From: an uncultured Oscillospiraceae bacterium
GTDB taxonomy: Bacteria > Bacillota > Clostridia > Oscillospirales > Oscillospiraceae
DNA length: 46,598 nucleotides
Direction of reading: 5' to 3'
NCBI GenBank assembly: GCA_934597345.1
Contig: CAKTRJ010000019.1
Span: forward strand, 1-46,598
A program made the position numbers and the translations under genes. Under the pieces are notes generated by a model. The model searched no databases, was not told where the DNA came from, and worked only from the letters and a program-made list of their open reading frames with translations. Of this stretch, positions 21,041-30,077 are shown in pieces. The stretch's first letter is position 1. Every line of letters starts with the position of its first letter.

Positions 21041-21700
21041 ATGTATGGCTATGTGACATTGGGAACGCCCGCTGTCGTGACGCGGCGGCGGATCGAGGGC
21101 GTATGGTTCATGGCGGCGGTGCTGCCGGAGTCCGGAATCCTGCTGCGGCTGCGCCGCCGCTTTGTTTGGCGAAAACTGCGCCGTTGCGGCGTGAGACGCT
21201 GCGTTATGCCGGAGACGTTGGAGCATGAGGCTGCCCGGTGGGGCATCCTTCCGGTGGAGGTGCAGCGCCTGCGGCAGGCGCTGCTGCCGCAGCTGCTGGA
21301 CAGGCAGGGGGACCTGCGGCGGAAAACGGCGGCTTTGCAGGCGGCGCATGTAACAGCGGCGGTGGCGAACGCTGCCATGGTGCTGGCCCGGCGGGTGCGG
21401 TATCTGTCATTGGAGATCGGCAGCGGGAGAGAGGTGCTGGAGCGCATCCTGTGGGAGCGGTTCGGGCTGACCGTCTGCGGGGTGGGGCAGGCGGCGGTGA
21501 CGGTGTCCTTCGGCGGCGCGCCGGCAGGAAACACCATCTGCCTGGGGGAGGACTGCCGCCGCTATCAGCGGCTGACCTACCGCCTGACGGCGGGAGAGCC
21601 GGAGAACGAGGTGCCGGAACAGCTGCTGGCGGTGCTTTTTGAGGCTGGAGAGATCAAAAAAGAGCAAATTCGCGTAAAAACAATTGAACCCAACGCTTGA
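21041..21700 (+). CDS. Unrecognised Arg-rich protein
   Basis: The product has 219 residues and is very rich in Arg, Ala and Leu, with a basic N-terminal half (RLRRRFVWRKLRRC). The middle has a helix-strand pattern, RVRYLSLEIGSGREVLER, that could belong to a Rossmann-like fold, followed by GQAAVTVSFGG. I do not recognise a family. The ATG comes directly after the T tract of the preceding terminator. An in-frame ATG at 21110 is an alternative start. The frame has consistent third-position GC bias, supporting real coding, and its TGA overlaps the greA -35 box. The low need for ribosome access suggests weak or readthrough-dependent expression. Confidence 0.6.
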   Translation: MYGYVTLGTPAVVTRRRIEGVWFMAAVLPESGILLRLRRRFVWRKLRRCGVRRCVMPETLEHEAARWGILPVEVQRLRQALLPQLLDRQGDLRRKTAALQAAHVTAAVANAAMVLARRVRYLSLEIGSGREVLERILWERFGLTVCGVGQAAVTVSFGGAPAGNTICLGEDCRRYQRLTYRLTAGEPENEVPEQLLAVLFEAGEIKKEQIRVKTIEPNA

Positions 21701-21725
21701 CAGGTGGACGGAAACTCACTATAAT
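21697..21725 (+). promoter_or_regulatory. Consensus greA promoter
   Basis: A perfect TTGACA at 21697-21702, a 17-base spacer and a perfect TATAAT at 21720-21725. The -35 box includes the stop codon of the upstream gene. The leader then forms a hairpin (21761-21788) ahead of the ribosome site. Confidence 0.93.
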
Positions 21726-21810
21726 GCAACATGACGTATTGTATTTATATAATTAAGTATACCCTATGGCAGATATCTGCGTAGGGGTGCAATAGAAAGG
21801 AATGTGCAGC

Positions 21811-22287
21811 ATGGCAAAAGAATTCAAAATGAGCCAGGCCCGTTATGACGAGCTGAAGCAGGAGCTGGATTACAGCAAGACCACCCGCGCCGACGAAGTG
21901 GCGGAACTCATTAAGGAGGCCCGCGGCTTTGGCGACCTGAGCGAAAACAGCGAGTATGACGAGGCCAAAAACGAGCAGGGCAAGCTTTATTCCCGCATCG
22001 CGGAGCTGGAGGACATTCTGCTGCACGCCGTCATCGTGGACGAGGCGGAGATGGACTCTGACAAGATCTCCATCGGCTGCAAGGTCGTGGTGACCAATCT
22101 GGATACACGAAAACAGCTGCCCGCCTATAAGATCGTGGGCTCTCAGGAGGCCGATGTGATGAATCGCGCCATCAGCGAGGATTCTCCCTTCGGCAAGGCT
22201 CTGATGGGCCGCAAGGCGGGCGACGAAGTGATCGTGGAGGCTCCCAAGGGCGCCATCCACTACCGTGTGGACAGTATTGAACGATGA
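21811..22287 (+). CDS. greA: Transcription elongation factor GreA
   Basis: GreA rescues backtracked RNA polymerase by stimulating cleavage of the nascent RNA through the secondary channel. The product has 158 residues, the standard length, from the ATG at 21811; AAAGG lies ten bases upstream. An ATG at 21802 directly touches the ribosome site and is less likely. The N-terminal coiled coil (about 1-75) carries the acidic tip in the GDLSENSEYDEAK motif. The C-terminal FKBP-like domain includes ISEDSPFGKALMG. lysS follows after 45 bases and may share its transcript. Confidence 0.97.
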   Translation: MAKEFKMSQARYDELKQELDYSKTTRADEVAELIKEARGFGDLSENSEYDEAKNEQGKLYSRIAELEDILLHAVIVDEAEMDSDKISIGCKVVVTNLDTRKQLPAYKIVGSQEADVMNRAISEDSPFGKALMGRKAGDEVIVEAPKGAIHYRVDSIER

Positions 22288-22332
22288 ACCCCTCGATCAG
22301 CGATCGGGGGCTGATGAGATAAGGAGGCCGTT

Positions 22333-24282
22333 ATGGCAGAGCAAAACGCCAATGTGACCAACACCAACGAACAGCAGGAGCTGGGCGAGCTGCTCCAGAT
22401 CCGCCGCGACAAGCTGAAGGCATTGCAGGACGAGGGCCGCGATCCCTTCCAGATCACCAAGTTTGACGTGACCCATCACGCCCAGGATATCAAGGACAAC
22501 TTTGACGCACTGGAGGGCACGCCCGTCCGCGTGGCGGGCCGTTTGATGAGCAAGCGCGGCATGGGCAAGGTGTCCTTCTGCGACATGCAGGACAAGTCCG
22601 GCCGCATCCAGATCTACGCCCGCAAGGACGAGATGGACGAGGATAACTACAACCGCTTCAAGAAGTACGATATCGGTGATATCGTGGGCGTCATCGGCGA
22701 GGTGTTCCGCACCCAGCGGGGCGAGATGTCCGTTCGCGCCCATGAGATCATCCTGCTGAGCAAGTCCCTGCGTCCCCTGCCCGAGAAGTTCCACGGCCTG
22801 ACCGACAAGGAGGTACGCTATCGTCAGCGTTATGTGGACCTGATCATGAACCCGGAGAGCAAGCGGAACTTCGAGATCCGCAGCAAGTTCGTGTCCTACC
22901 TGCGCCGATATCTGGACTCTCTGGGCTTCATGGAGGTGGAGACGCCTGTTCTCAGCCCCATCGCCGGCGGCGCCAATGCCCGCCCGTTTATTACTCACCA
23001 CAACGCCCAGGACATCGACATGTATATGCGCATCGCCACCGAGCTGCACTTGAAGCGGCTGATCGTGGGCGGTCTGGAGCGCGTGTATGAGGTGGGCCGC
23101 ATCTTCCGCAACGAGGGTATGGACACCAAGCACAACCCCGAATTCACCACTTGCGAGCTGTATCAGGCCTATACCAACCTGGACGGCATGATGGATATTC
23201 TGGAGGCCATTCTCTCCGGCGCGTGCAAGGAGATCCACGGCGGCTATCAGGTCCAGTGGCTGGGCCACGACATCGACCTGACCCCCGGTTGGCCCCGCGT
23301 CACCATGGCCGACGCCGTGAAGAACGTCACCGGCGCAGACTTTATGGCCATCGAGGGCGATGATGACGCTGCCGTGGAGCTGGCCAGAAGCGTGGGCGTA
23401 GATATGGACGGCGTGTCCCACACCTGGGGCAACGCCCTGTACGAGGCCTTTGACCAGAAGGTGGAGGAGACGCTGGTGCAGCCCACCTTCATCACCATGT
23501 ATCCCGTGGAGGTCAGCCCCCTGGCCAAGCGCAGCCCCGCTGACCCGCACCTGACCGAGCGGTACGAGGCGTTTATCTGCGGCTGCGAGATGGGCAACGC
23601 CTTCTCCGAGCTGAACGACCCCATCGACCAGTATGAGCGCTTCAAGGCACAGGCCGAAAAGCGCGCCCAGGGCGACGAAGAGGCCGACATGATGGACGAC
23701 GATTTCGTCATGGCGCTGGAGTACGGCATGCCGCCCACCGGCGGTCTGGGCTTCGGTATCGACCGGTGCAGCATGATGCTGTGCGGCGCGGACTCCATCC
23801 GCGACGTGATCCTGTTCCCCACAATGAAGCCGCTGGATGCCGACAAGAAGACGGACAAGCCTGCCGAGGCGGCTGCTCCCGCCGCGCCTGCCGCGGAGGA
23901 AAAGATCGACTTCTCCAATGTGCAGATCGAGCCGCTGTTTGCCGATCTGGTGGATTTTGACACCTTCTCCAAGTCCGATTTCCGTGCCGTGAAGATCAAG
24001 GCGTGCGAGGCTGTGAAGAAGTCCAAGAAGCTCCTGAAGTTCATTCTGGACGACGGCACCGGCACAGACCGCGTGATCCTGAGCGGTATCCACGAGTATT
24101 ATGAGCCGGAGGAGCTGGTGGGCAAGACCTGCATCGCCATTACCAACCTGCCGCCCAGACCCATGATGGGTATCGACTCCTGCGGTATGCTGATCTCCGC
24201 CGTTCACCATGAGAACGGAGAGGAAAAGCTGCATTTGCTGATGGTGGATCCCCACATTCCGGCCGGTGCAAAGCTCTATTGA
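22333..24282 (+). CDS. lysS: Lysyl-tRNA synthetase (class II) fused to a Trbp111/EMAPII-type tRNA-binding domain
   Basis: The product charges tRNA-Lys with lysine. The first ~500 residues are a complete class II LysRS: an OB anticodon-binding domain (VRVAGRLMSKRGMGK), motif 1, motif 2 (RNEGMDTKHNPEFTTCE) and motif 3 (GLGFGIDRCSMML). After a Lys/Ala/Pro-rich linker (about 503-522) an extra domain of about 125 residues starts at IDFSNVQIEPLFADLVDFDT. It matches the tRNA-binding OB domain at the end of many MetRS proteins and in free Trbp111 (SDFRAVKIKACEAV, NLPPRPMMGIDSCGM). Total length is 649 residues against about 500 for normal LysRS. An AGGAGG site precedes the ATG. Confidence 0.95.
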   Translation: MAEQNANVTNTNEQQELGELLQIRRDKLKALQDEGRDPFQITKFDVTHHAQDIKDNFDALEGTPVRVAGRLMSKRGMGKVSFCDMQDKSGRIQIYARKDEMDEDNYNRFKKYDIGDIVGVIGEVFRTQRGEMSVRAHEIILLSKSLRPLPEKFHGLTDKEVRYRQRYVDLIMNPESKRNFEIRSKFVSYLRRYLDSLGFMEVETPVLSPIAGGANARPFITHHNAQDIDMYMRIATELHLKRLIVGGLERVYEVGRIFRNEGMDTKHNPEFTTCELYQAYTNLDGMMDILEAILSGACKEIHGGYQVQWLGHDIDLTPGWPRVTMADAVKNVTGADFMAIEGDDDAAVELARSVGVDMDGVSHTWGNALYEAFDQKVEETLVQPTFITMYPVEVSPLAKRSPADPHLTERYEAFICGCEMGNAFSELNDPIDQYERFKAQAEKRAQGDEEADMMDDDFVMALEYGMPPTGGLGFGIDRCSMMLCGADSIRDVILFPTMKPLDADKKTDKPAEAAAPAAPAAEEKIDFSNVQIEPLFADLVDFDTFSKSDFRAVKIKACEAVKKSKKLLKFILDDGTGTDRVILSGIHEYYEPEELVGKTCIAITNLPPRPMMGIDSCGMLISAVHHENGEEKLHLLMVDPHIPAGAKLY

Positions 24283-24320
24283 TCGCGCCTGAAGTCGGTT
24301 CACATCGTTTTTTAACCCCC

Positions 24321-24356
24321 GCTGACCCGACAAAGGCTTGTCGGGTCAGCCTTTCC
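24321..24356 (+). terminator. Probable terminator after lysS
   Basis: A 13-bp perfect stem pairs 24321-24333 with 24338-24350 (loop AGGC). The T tract after it is weak (CTTTCC), so readthrough into the methylase gene is possible. Confidence 0.6.
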
Positions 24357-24382
24357 ATTCCAACAATAAGGAGGCGGTCAAT

Positions 24383-25138
24383 ATGGAAAAAATCACCAGC
24401 CGCGCCAATCCTCTGCTGGTCCATATGAAAAAGCTGGCCGCTTCCGCCGCCTATCGCCGGGAGCAGGGCGTGTACCTGTGCGACAGTCCCAAGCTGCTGG
24501 CGGAGGCGCTGAAATGGCACGCCCCCGTGAGGGAGATCGCCGTCACCGGTGGTACGGCCCTGCCGCCGCTGCCGGAGGGCATCCGGGCGGTGGAGGTGCC
24601 GGAGGACGTGATGGCCTCCATCTCTCCCATGAAGTCGCCCCAGGGCGCACTGTTCACCGTGGCGCTGCCGGACGGGAAGGCGCCTGAAACGCTGCCCGGC
24701 AGCCGCTATATGGTGCTGGACGGCGTGCAGGATCCCGGCAACGTGGGTACCATCCTGCGGACGCTGGATGCCTTTGCCTTTGACGGCTTGCTGCTGCTGG
24801 AGGGCTGCGCCGACCCGTGGAGCGTCAAGACGGTGCGCTCCTCCATGGGTGCGGTGTTCCGCCGCCCCATGTGGTGCATGAAGGCGGAGGCGCTGCCCGG
24901 CCTGCTGGCACGCAGCGGCCTGCCCCTGTACGGCACGGCTTTGCGCCAGGACACGGAGGATGTCCGCGCCGTATCCCTTGACCGCTGTGCCATTGTCATC
25001 GGCAGCGAGGGACAGGGCATCCGTGATACGGTGCTGGATATGTGCCAAAAGACATTGAAAATCCCCATGACGGAGCGCTGCGAATCGCTGAACGCGGCCA
25101 TCGCCGCCGCGGTGCTGCTGTGGGAAAGCTATCGGTAA
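24383..25138 (+). CDS. TrmH/SpoU-family RNA 2'-O-methyltransferase
   Basis: The product has 251 residues from the ATG at 24383 (AAGGAGG upstream). It has an N-terminal substrate-binding domain (about 1-95) and a SPOUT catalytic domain. The three SpoU motifs are visible: DPGNVGTILRTLDAF (N and R catalytic), IVIGSEGQGI, and IPMTERCESLNAAIAAAVLL. It transfers a methyl group from S-adenosylmethionine to a ribose 2'-OH in rRNA or tRNA; the RlmB-like length suggests 23S rRNA but the target is not certain. It starts a tight run with dprA, topA, trmFO and plsX. Confidence 0.9.
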   Translation: MEKITSRANPLLVHMKKLAASAAYRREQGVYLCDSPKLLAEALKWHAPVREIAVTGGTALPPLPEGIRAVEVPEDVMASISPMKSPQGALFTVALPDGKAPETLPGSRYMVLDGVQDPGNVGTILRTLDAFAFDGLLLLEGCADPWSVKTVRSSMGAVFRRPMWCMKAEALPGLLARSGLPLYGTALRQDTEDVRAVSLDRCAIVIGSEGQGIRDTVLDMCQKTLKIPMTERCESLNAAIAAAVLLWESYR

Positions 25139-25159
25139 GAAGAAAGTGAGGTGTGGGCC

Positions 25160-26383
25160 ATGGCGGCGCTGAAATACTGGCTCTGGCTGACCACGCTGCC
25201 GGGCCTGACGGACAGCAGTAGGATGCTGCTGATGGAGCATTTTTCCTCGCCGGAGGACGTATACTATGCCCGCGAGGAAGCGCTGTGGCAGGTGGACGGG
25301 TTGAAAAAGGAGCAGGCGGCGCTGCTGGAAAACAAGTCGCTGGCAATGGCAGACCGCGTGCTGGCCGACTGCGCCAGGAAGGATATCTTTATCATCACCA
25401 TGGCCGACGCCCTGTACCCAGAGCGGCTGAAAAATATTTATCAGCCGCCGCTGCTGCTGTACGGCAAGGGGGCCATGCCCCTCTTTGACGAGGAGGCGGC
25501 GGTGGCCGTGGTAGGCACCCGCTCCTGCACGCCCTACGGCATCCACTGCGCCGAAAAGCTGGGCTATGAGCTGACCCAGCAGGGCGGCATGGTGGTGTCC
25601 GGCATGGCCAAGGGGGTGGACGCGGCCGCCATGCGTGGCGCGCTGCGCTTCGGCGGCTTTACCTGCGGCGTGCTGGGCGGCGGTGTGGATGTGGTCTATC
25701 CGGCGGAGAACCGGCGGCTGTACGAGGATATCGCCGCCACCGGCGTGCTGCTGTCGGAGTATCCGCCGCAGACAGAGCCGGAGGCGTGGCATTTCCCGGT
25801 CAGGAACCGGATCATCAGCGGCCTGAGCGTGGCTGCCGTGGTGGTGGAGGCCCCGGAGCGTTCCGGCGCACTGATCACCGCCCATAACGCGGCGGAGCAG
25901 GGCAGGGAGGTGTTTGCCGTCCCCGGCCCCATCGACGCGCCCAACAGCGCCGGCTGTCACCAGCTGATCCGGGAGGGCGCGGGCCTTATCACCTGCGCGT
26001 GGGACATTCTGGGAGAGTTCGAGAGCCGGTATCCCCACAAGCTGCGGCGTCAGTCACCGCCGCCATTGCCGCCGCTGCCCCGCCTGGCGGGCGCACCCAG
26101 AACGGCGGAGGAAAAGATCAAGTTCGAGCCGGAAGCGTCGCAGACGCCTGTTCTGCCCTGCCTGACGGCGGAGGAGCTGGACGGACTGCCGGAGGAACAG
26201 CGCCTTGTGTTGCGGGCACTGGCGACTGATACGCCGAAGCTCAGCGACCAGCTGGCGGAGGAAACGGGACTGCCCATCCAGCGGGTGCTGCCGGCCTTGA
26301 CGCTGCTGGAGATCAGCGGCTGGGCGGCCCAGAACGGCGCGCGGAGCTTTGTGCGCACCGTGGCGCTGCCCCCACAAGAGTAG
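25160..26383 (+). CDS. dprA: DNA-processing protein DprA
   Basis: DprA binds incoming single-stranded DNA and loads RecA during transformation. The product has 407 residues from the ATG at 25160; a GTG at 25151 overlaps the ribosome site. An N-terminal helical domain (about 1-95) precedes the Rossmann core: VVGTRSCTPYG, VSGMAKGVDAAAM, GGGVDVVYP, FPVRNRIISGLS and SGALITAHNAAEQGREVFAVPG. The C-terminal ~65 residues form the winged-helix domain (PKLSDQLAEETGLPIQRVLP). It lies between the SpoU methylase and topA, a common position in Firmicutes. Confidence 0.95.
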   Translation: MAALKYWLWLTTLPGLTDSSRMLLMEHFSSPEDVYYAREEALWQVDGLKKEQAALLENKSLAMADRVLADCARKDIFIITMADALYPERLKNIYQPPLLLYGKGAMPLFDEEAAVAVVGTRSCTPYGIHCAEKLGYELTQQGGMVVSGMAKGVDAAAMRGALRFGGFTCGVLGGGVDVVYPAENRRLYEDIAATGVLLSEYPPQTEPEAWHFPVRNRIISGLSVAAVVVEAPERSGALITAHNAAEQGREVFAVPGPIDAPNSAGCHQLIREGAGLITCAWDILGEFESRYPHKLRRQSPPPLPPLPRLAGAPRTAEEKIKFEPEASQTPVLPCLTAEELDGLPEEQRLVLRALATDTPKLSDQLAEETGLPIQRVLPALTLLEISGWAAQNGARSFVRTVALPPQE

Positions 26384-26406
26384 GAAGGAAAAGGAATTAA
26401 GAGAGC

Positions 26407-28767
26407 ATGAGCAAGAAAAATCTGGTGATCGTGGAGTCTCCCGCCAAGGCCAAGACCATTGGCAAATATCTGGGGCCGGACTATCAGGTCACGGCCTGCA
26501 TGGGCCACCTGCGCGACCTGCCCAAGAGCACCCTCGGCGTGGACATTGAACACGATTTTGAACCTGAATATAAACCCATCCGCGGGAAAGAGGAACTGAT
26601 CCGCCAGCTGAAGAAGGACGCCGCCGCCAGCGACACTGTCTATCTCGCCACCGACCCGGACCGCGAGGGAGAGGCCATTTCCTGGCATTTGCAGCACCTG
26701 CTGAATCTGCCGGATGACAAGACCAGACGTGTTACCTTCAACGAGATCACCCGCAAGGTGGTGGGCGAGAGCATCGCCCATCCCCGTGCCATTGATCAGG
26801 ATCTGGTGGACGCCCAGCAGGCCCGCCGTGTGCTGGACCGCGTGGTGGGCTATCAGATTTCCCCGGTAATGTGGAAGAAGATCCGCCGAGGCCTGTCCGC
26901 CGGCCGTGTCCAGAGCGTGGCTACCCGTATGGTGTTTGACCGGGATCAGGAGATCGCCGGGTTCCAGCCCCAGGAGTACTGGACGCTGGACGCGGTGCTG
27001 GAGAACGCGGAGAAGGCTGCCTTCAAGGCCCATTACTACGGCCGGAACGGCAAGAAATACGAGCCCCAGACCCAGGCGGATGTGCAGGCCATCATGGACG
27101 AGCTGCGCGGCGCGGCCTTTGCCGTGAAGTCGGTGAAGCGCACCGACAAGAACCGCTCTCCCGCACCGCCCTTCACCACCTCCACCATGCAGCAGGAGGC
27201 TTCCCGCAAGCTGAACATGACGCCCCGCCGCACCATGGCCATTGCCCAGCAGCTGTACGAGGGCGTGGACATCACCGGCGAGGGTACTGTGGGTCTGATC
27301 ACCTACATGCGTACCGACTCGCTGCGTATCAGCGACGAGGCACAGCGGGACGCCCGCGACTTTATCAAGAGCCGCTACGGCGAGGGCTATGTGCCTGCCG
27401 CCGCCCGCCAGTATAAGACGAAGGCCGGTGCGCAGGACGCCCACGAAGCCATCCGTCCCAGCAACGTGACCCTGACGCCGGAGGCCATCCGCGGCGACCT
27501 GACACCGGAGCAGTACCGCTTGTACCGCCTGATCTGGAGCCGTTTCCTGGCCAGCCAGATGGCCAACGCCGTCTATGACAGCGTGTCGGTGGACATCAGC
27601 GCCGCCGCCCACTTGTTCCGCGCCACCGCCAGCAAGCTGAAATTCTCCGGCTATACCGCCGTGTACGAGGAGAGCCGGGACGACGAGGACAAGGAGGAGA
27701 AGGAGCCCGCCCTGCCCGACCTGCGGGAGGGAGAGGCCCTGTCCCTGAAGAACTTTGCCCCCAGCCAGCATTTCACCACGCCGCCCGCCCACTATACCGA
27801 GGCGGCGCTGATCCGTGCCATGGAGGAAAACGGCATCGGCCGTCCCTCCACCTACGCGCCTACCGTGTCCACCATTCTGGATCGCCGCTATGTGAAGAAG
27901 GAGGGCAAATACCTTCTCATCACCAATCTGGGCAAGGCGGTCACCACATGGATGGAGAAGTATTTCTCCGATATTGCCGACCTGAAGTTCACCGCCAACA
28001 TGGAGCAGCGGCTGGACGATGTGGAGGAGGGCAAGCTGCCCTGGAAGCAGGTGCTGCGCCAGTTCTATGACGACGGCTTCGCCCAGCACCTGACCGACGC
28101 CGAGGCAGGCGACTATATCCGCCCCGAGCCCACCGTCAGCGAGGAGCTGTGCCCCGTATGCGGCCGCAATCTGGTAGAGCGGGAGGGCCGGTTCGGCCCG
28201 TTCCTGGCCTGCCCCGGCTATCCGGAGTGCACCTTCACCATGCCGCTGGTGGTGGAGATGCCGGGCCGCTGCCCCAAGTGCGGCGGGCGGCTCATGAAGC
28301 GCAGCGGCACCAGCAAGACCTCCGGCAAGCAGTATACCTACTACTGCTGCGAGTTTGCCAACAACAAGAAGGGCGAGCGCACCTGCGATTTCATGACGTG
28401 GGACGTGCCCACCAAGGAGGATTGTCCTCTCTGCGGCCAGACCATGTTCAAGCGGGCGGGCCGGGGCTTCAGCAAGCCCTTCTGCGTCAATGAGAAGTGC
28501 GCCAATTTCCTGCCGGAGGAAAAGCGGGGCTATCACCGCAAGAAGGACACCGCCGCTGAGGGCGGCGAGACTGCCGCTGAAACGGCGGAAGCGCCTGTTG
28601 AGGAAAAGACCGCCAAGAAGCCTGCCGCCAAGAAGGCGGTGGCCAAGACTACGGCGGCGAAAAAGACTACCACCGCCGCCGCGAAAAAGACCACTACCAC
28701 GAAGAAAGCGTCCACCACCAAAAAGACCACCGCCAAAAAGACGGCGGAGAAAGGCAGCGCGGAATGA
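26407..28767 (+). CDS. topA: DNA topoisomerase I (type IA) with basic C-terminal tail
   Basis: TopA relaxes negative supercoils through a 5'-phosphotyrosine intermediate. The product has 786 residues. The Toprim domain (VIVESPAKAKTIGKYLG, DPDREGEA) is followed by the core domains with the active Tyr300 in YMRTDSL. Three zinc-ribbon modules lie at about 582-705 (CPVCGRN...CPGYPEC; CPKCGG...C; CPLCGQ...CVNEKC). From about residue 725 the protein ends in a low-complexity tail of Lys, Ala and Thr resembling histone H1-like tails. The stop overlaps the trmFO start by four bases. Confidence 0.97.
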   Translation: MSKKNLVIVESPAKAKTIGKYLGPDYQVTACMGHLRDLPKSTLGVDIEHDFEPEYKPIRGKEELIRQLKKDAAASDTVYLATDPDREGEAISWHLQHLLNLPDDKTRRVTFNEITRKVVGESIAHPRAIDQDLVDAQQARRVLDRVVGYQISPVMWKKIRRGLSAGRVQSVATRMVFDRDQEIAGFQPQEYWTLDAVLENAEKAAFKAHYYGRNGKKYEPQTQADVQAIMDELRGAAFAVKSVKRTDKNRSPAPPFTTSTMQQEASRKLNMTPRRTMAIAQQLYEGVDITGEGTVGLITYMRTDSLRISDEAQRDARDFIKSRYGEGYVPAAARQYKTKAGAQDAHEAIRPSNVTLTPEAIRGDLTPEQYRLYRLIWSRFLASQMANAVYDSVSVDISAAAHLFRATASKLKFSGYTAVYEESRDDEDKEEKEPALPDLREGEALSLKNFAPSQHFTTPPAHYTEAALIRAMEENGIGRPSTYAPTVSTILDRRYVKKEGKYLLITNLGKAVTTWMEKYFSDIADLKFTANMEQRLDDVEEGKLPWKQVLRQFYDDGFAQHLTDAEAGDYIRPEPTVSEELCPVCGRNLVEREGRFGPFLACPGYPECTFTMPLVVEMPGRCPKCGGRLMKRSGTSKTSGKQYTYYCCEFANNKKGERTCDFMTWDVPTKEDCPLCGQTMFKRAGRGFSKPFCVNEKCANFLPEEKRGYHRKKDTAAEGGETAAETAEAPVEEKTAKKPAAKKAVAKTTAAKKTTTAAAKKTTTTKKASTTKKTTAKKTAEKGSAE

Positions 28768-30077
28768 ACCCTGTGACTGTGATCGGCGCGGGCCTGGCCG
28801 GAAGCGAATGCGCATGGCAGCTGGCCCAGCGGGGCATCCCCGTGATCCTGCGGGAGATGAAGCCCCTCAAGCGCACCCCCGCCCATGTGACCGATGATTT
28901 TGCCGAGCTGTGCTGCTCCAACTCCCTGCGCGGTGCGGGGCTGGAAAACGCCGTGGGCCTGCTCAAGGAGGAGCTGCGGCGGCTGGACAGCCTGATCCTG
29001 CGGTGCGCCGACGCCACGGCGGTGCCTGCCGGCGGCGCGCTGGCGGTGGATCGCCACGGCTTTGCCGCCATGGTGACCGGGGCCATCCGCAATCACCCCA
29101 ATATCACCGTGGTGGCGGAGGAGGTGACGGACATCCCGGAGGGGGATGTGGTCATTGCCTCCGGCCCGCTGACCTCCGACGCGCTGGCGGACAAGCTGGC
29201 GGCGCTGTTCGGCAGCACCGACACCCTGCACTTTTTCGATGCCGCCGCGCCGCTGGTGGCCTTTGACAGTGTGGATATGACCAGCGCCTACTTTGCCAGC
29301 CGCTATGACAAGGGCACGCCGGACTACATCAACTGCCCCATGGATAAGGAGCAGTATCTGGCCTTCTGGCAGGCGCTGATCGCCGCCGAGGAGGCGGAGG
29401 TCCACGGCTTCGAGGATAAGAACGTGTTCGAGGGCTGTATGCCCGTGGAGGTCATGGCCCGCCGGGGCGAGGATACCCTGCGGTTTGGCCCGCTGAAGCC
29501 TAAGGGCCTGCCGGATCCGAAAACGGGCCGGGATCCCTACGCCGTGGTGCAGCTGCGCAAGGACAACGCCGACGGCACCATCTATAATCTGGTGGGCTTC
29601 CAGACCCATCTGAAATGGCCGGAGCAGAAGCGGGTGTTCTCCATGATCCCTGCCCTCCACGACGCCAGGTTCCTGCGCTACGGCGTTATGCACCGCAACA
29701 CCTATCTGGATTCTCCCCGGCTTCTTGACCGGTACTACCGGCTCAGGAGCGACCCCCGCATTGCCTTTGCCGGACAGATGACCGGCGTGGAGGGCTATGT
29801 GGAGTCCTGCGCCAGCGGCTTTCTGGTGGGCGTGGAGCTTGCCCGGCGGCTGCTGGGCAAGGCGCCCATCGACTTCCCGCGGGAGACCGCCATCGGTGCG
29901 CTGGGCCTGTACGTCAGCAACGACTCCGTGGCGGAGTTCCAGCCGATGAACATCAACTTCGGCATCATTCCGCCCCTTGACCACCGGGTGAAGGGCAAAC
30001 GCAACAAGAACGCCGAGCTGAGCCAGCGGTCGCTGGCCATCATCGACGCCATCCGGGAGGAGGTACTGGCCAAATGA
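28764..30077 (+). CDS. trmFO: Folate-dependent tRNA (uracil-54) C5-methyltransferase TrmFO
   Basis: TrmFO makes ribothymidine at position 54 of tRNA, using methylene-tetrahydrofolate and FAD. The product has 437 residues, the standard length. The N-terminal FAD motif VIGAGLAGSECAWQLA is followed by the typical LREMKP and AELCCSNSLRG segments. Later segments FIGCMP-like (FEGCMPVEVMA) and AGQMTGVEGYVES are diagnostic. It overlaps topA at the start and plsX at the end (both ATGA), so the three are translationally coupled. Confidence 0.96.
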   Translation: MNPVTVIGAGLAGSECAWQLAQRGIPVILREMKPLKRTPAHVTDDFAELCCSNSLRGAGLENAVGLLKEELRRLDSLILRCADATAVPAGGALAVDRHGFAAMVTGAIRNHPNITVVAEEVTDIPEGDVVIASGPLTSDALADKLAALFGSTDTLHFFDAAAPLVAFDSVDMTSAYFASRYDKGTPDYINCPMDKEQYLAFWQALIAAEEAEVHGFEDKNVFEGCMPVEVMARRGEDTLRFGPLKPKGLPDPKTGRDPYAVVQLRKDNADGTIYNLVGFQTHLKWPEQKRVFSMIPALHDARFLRYGVMHRNTYLDSPRLLDRYYRLRSDPRIAFAGQMTGVEGYVESCASGFLVGVELARRLLGKAPIDFPRETAIGALGLYVSNDSVAEFQPMNINFGIIPPLDHRVKGKRNKNAELSQRSLAIIDAIREEVLAK

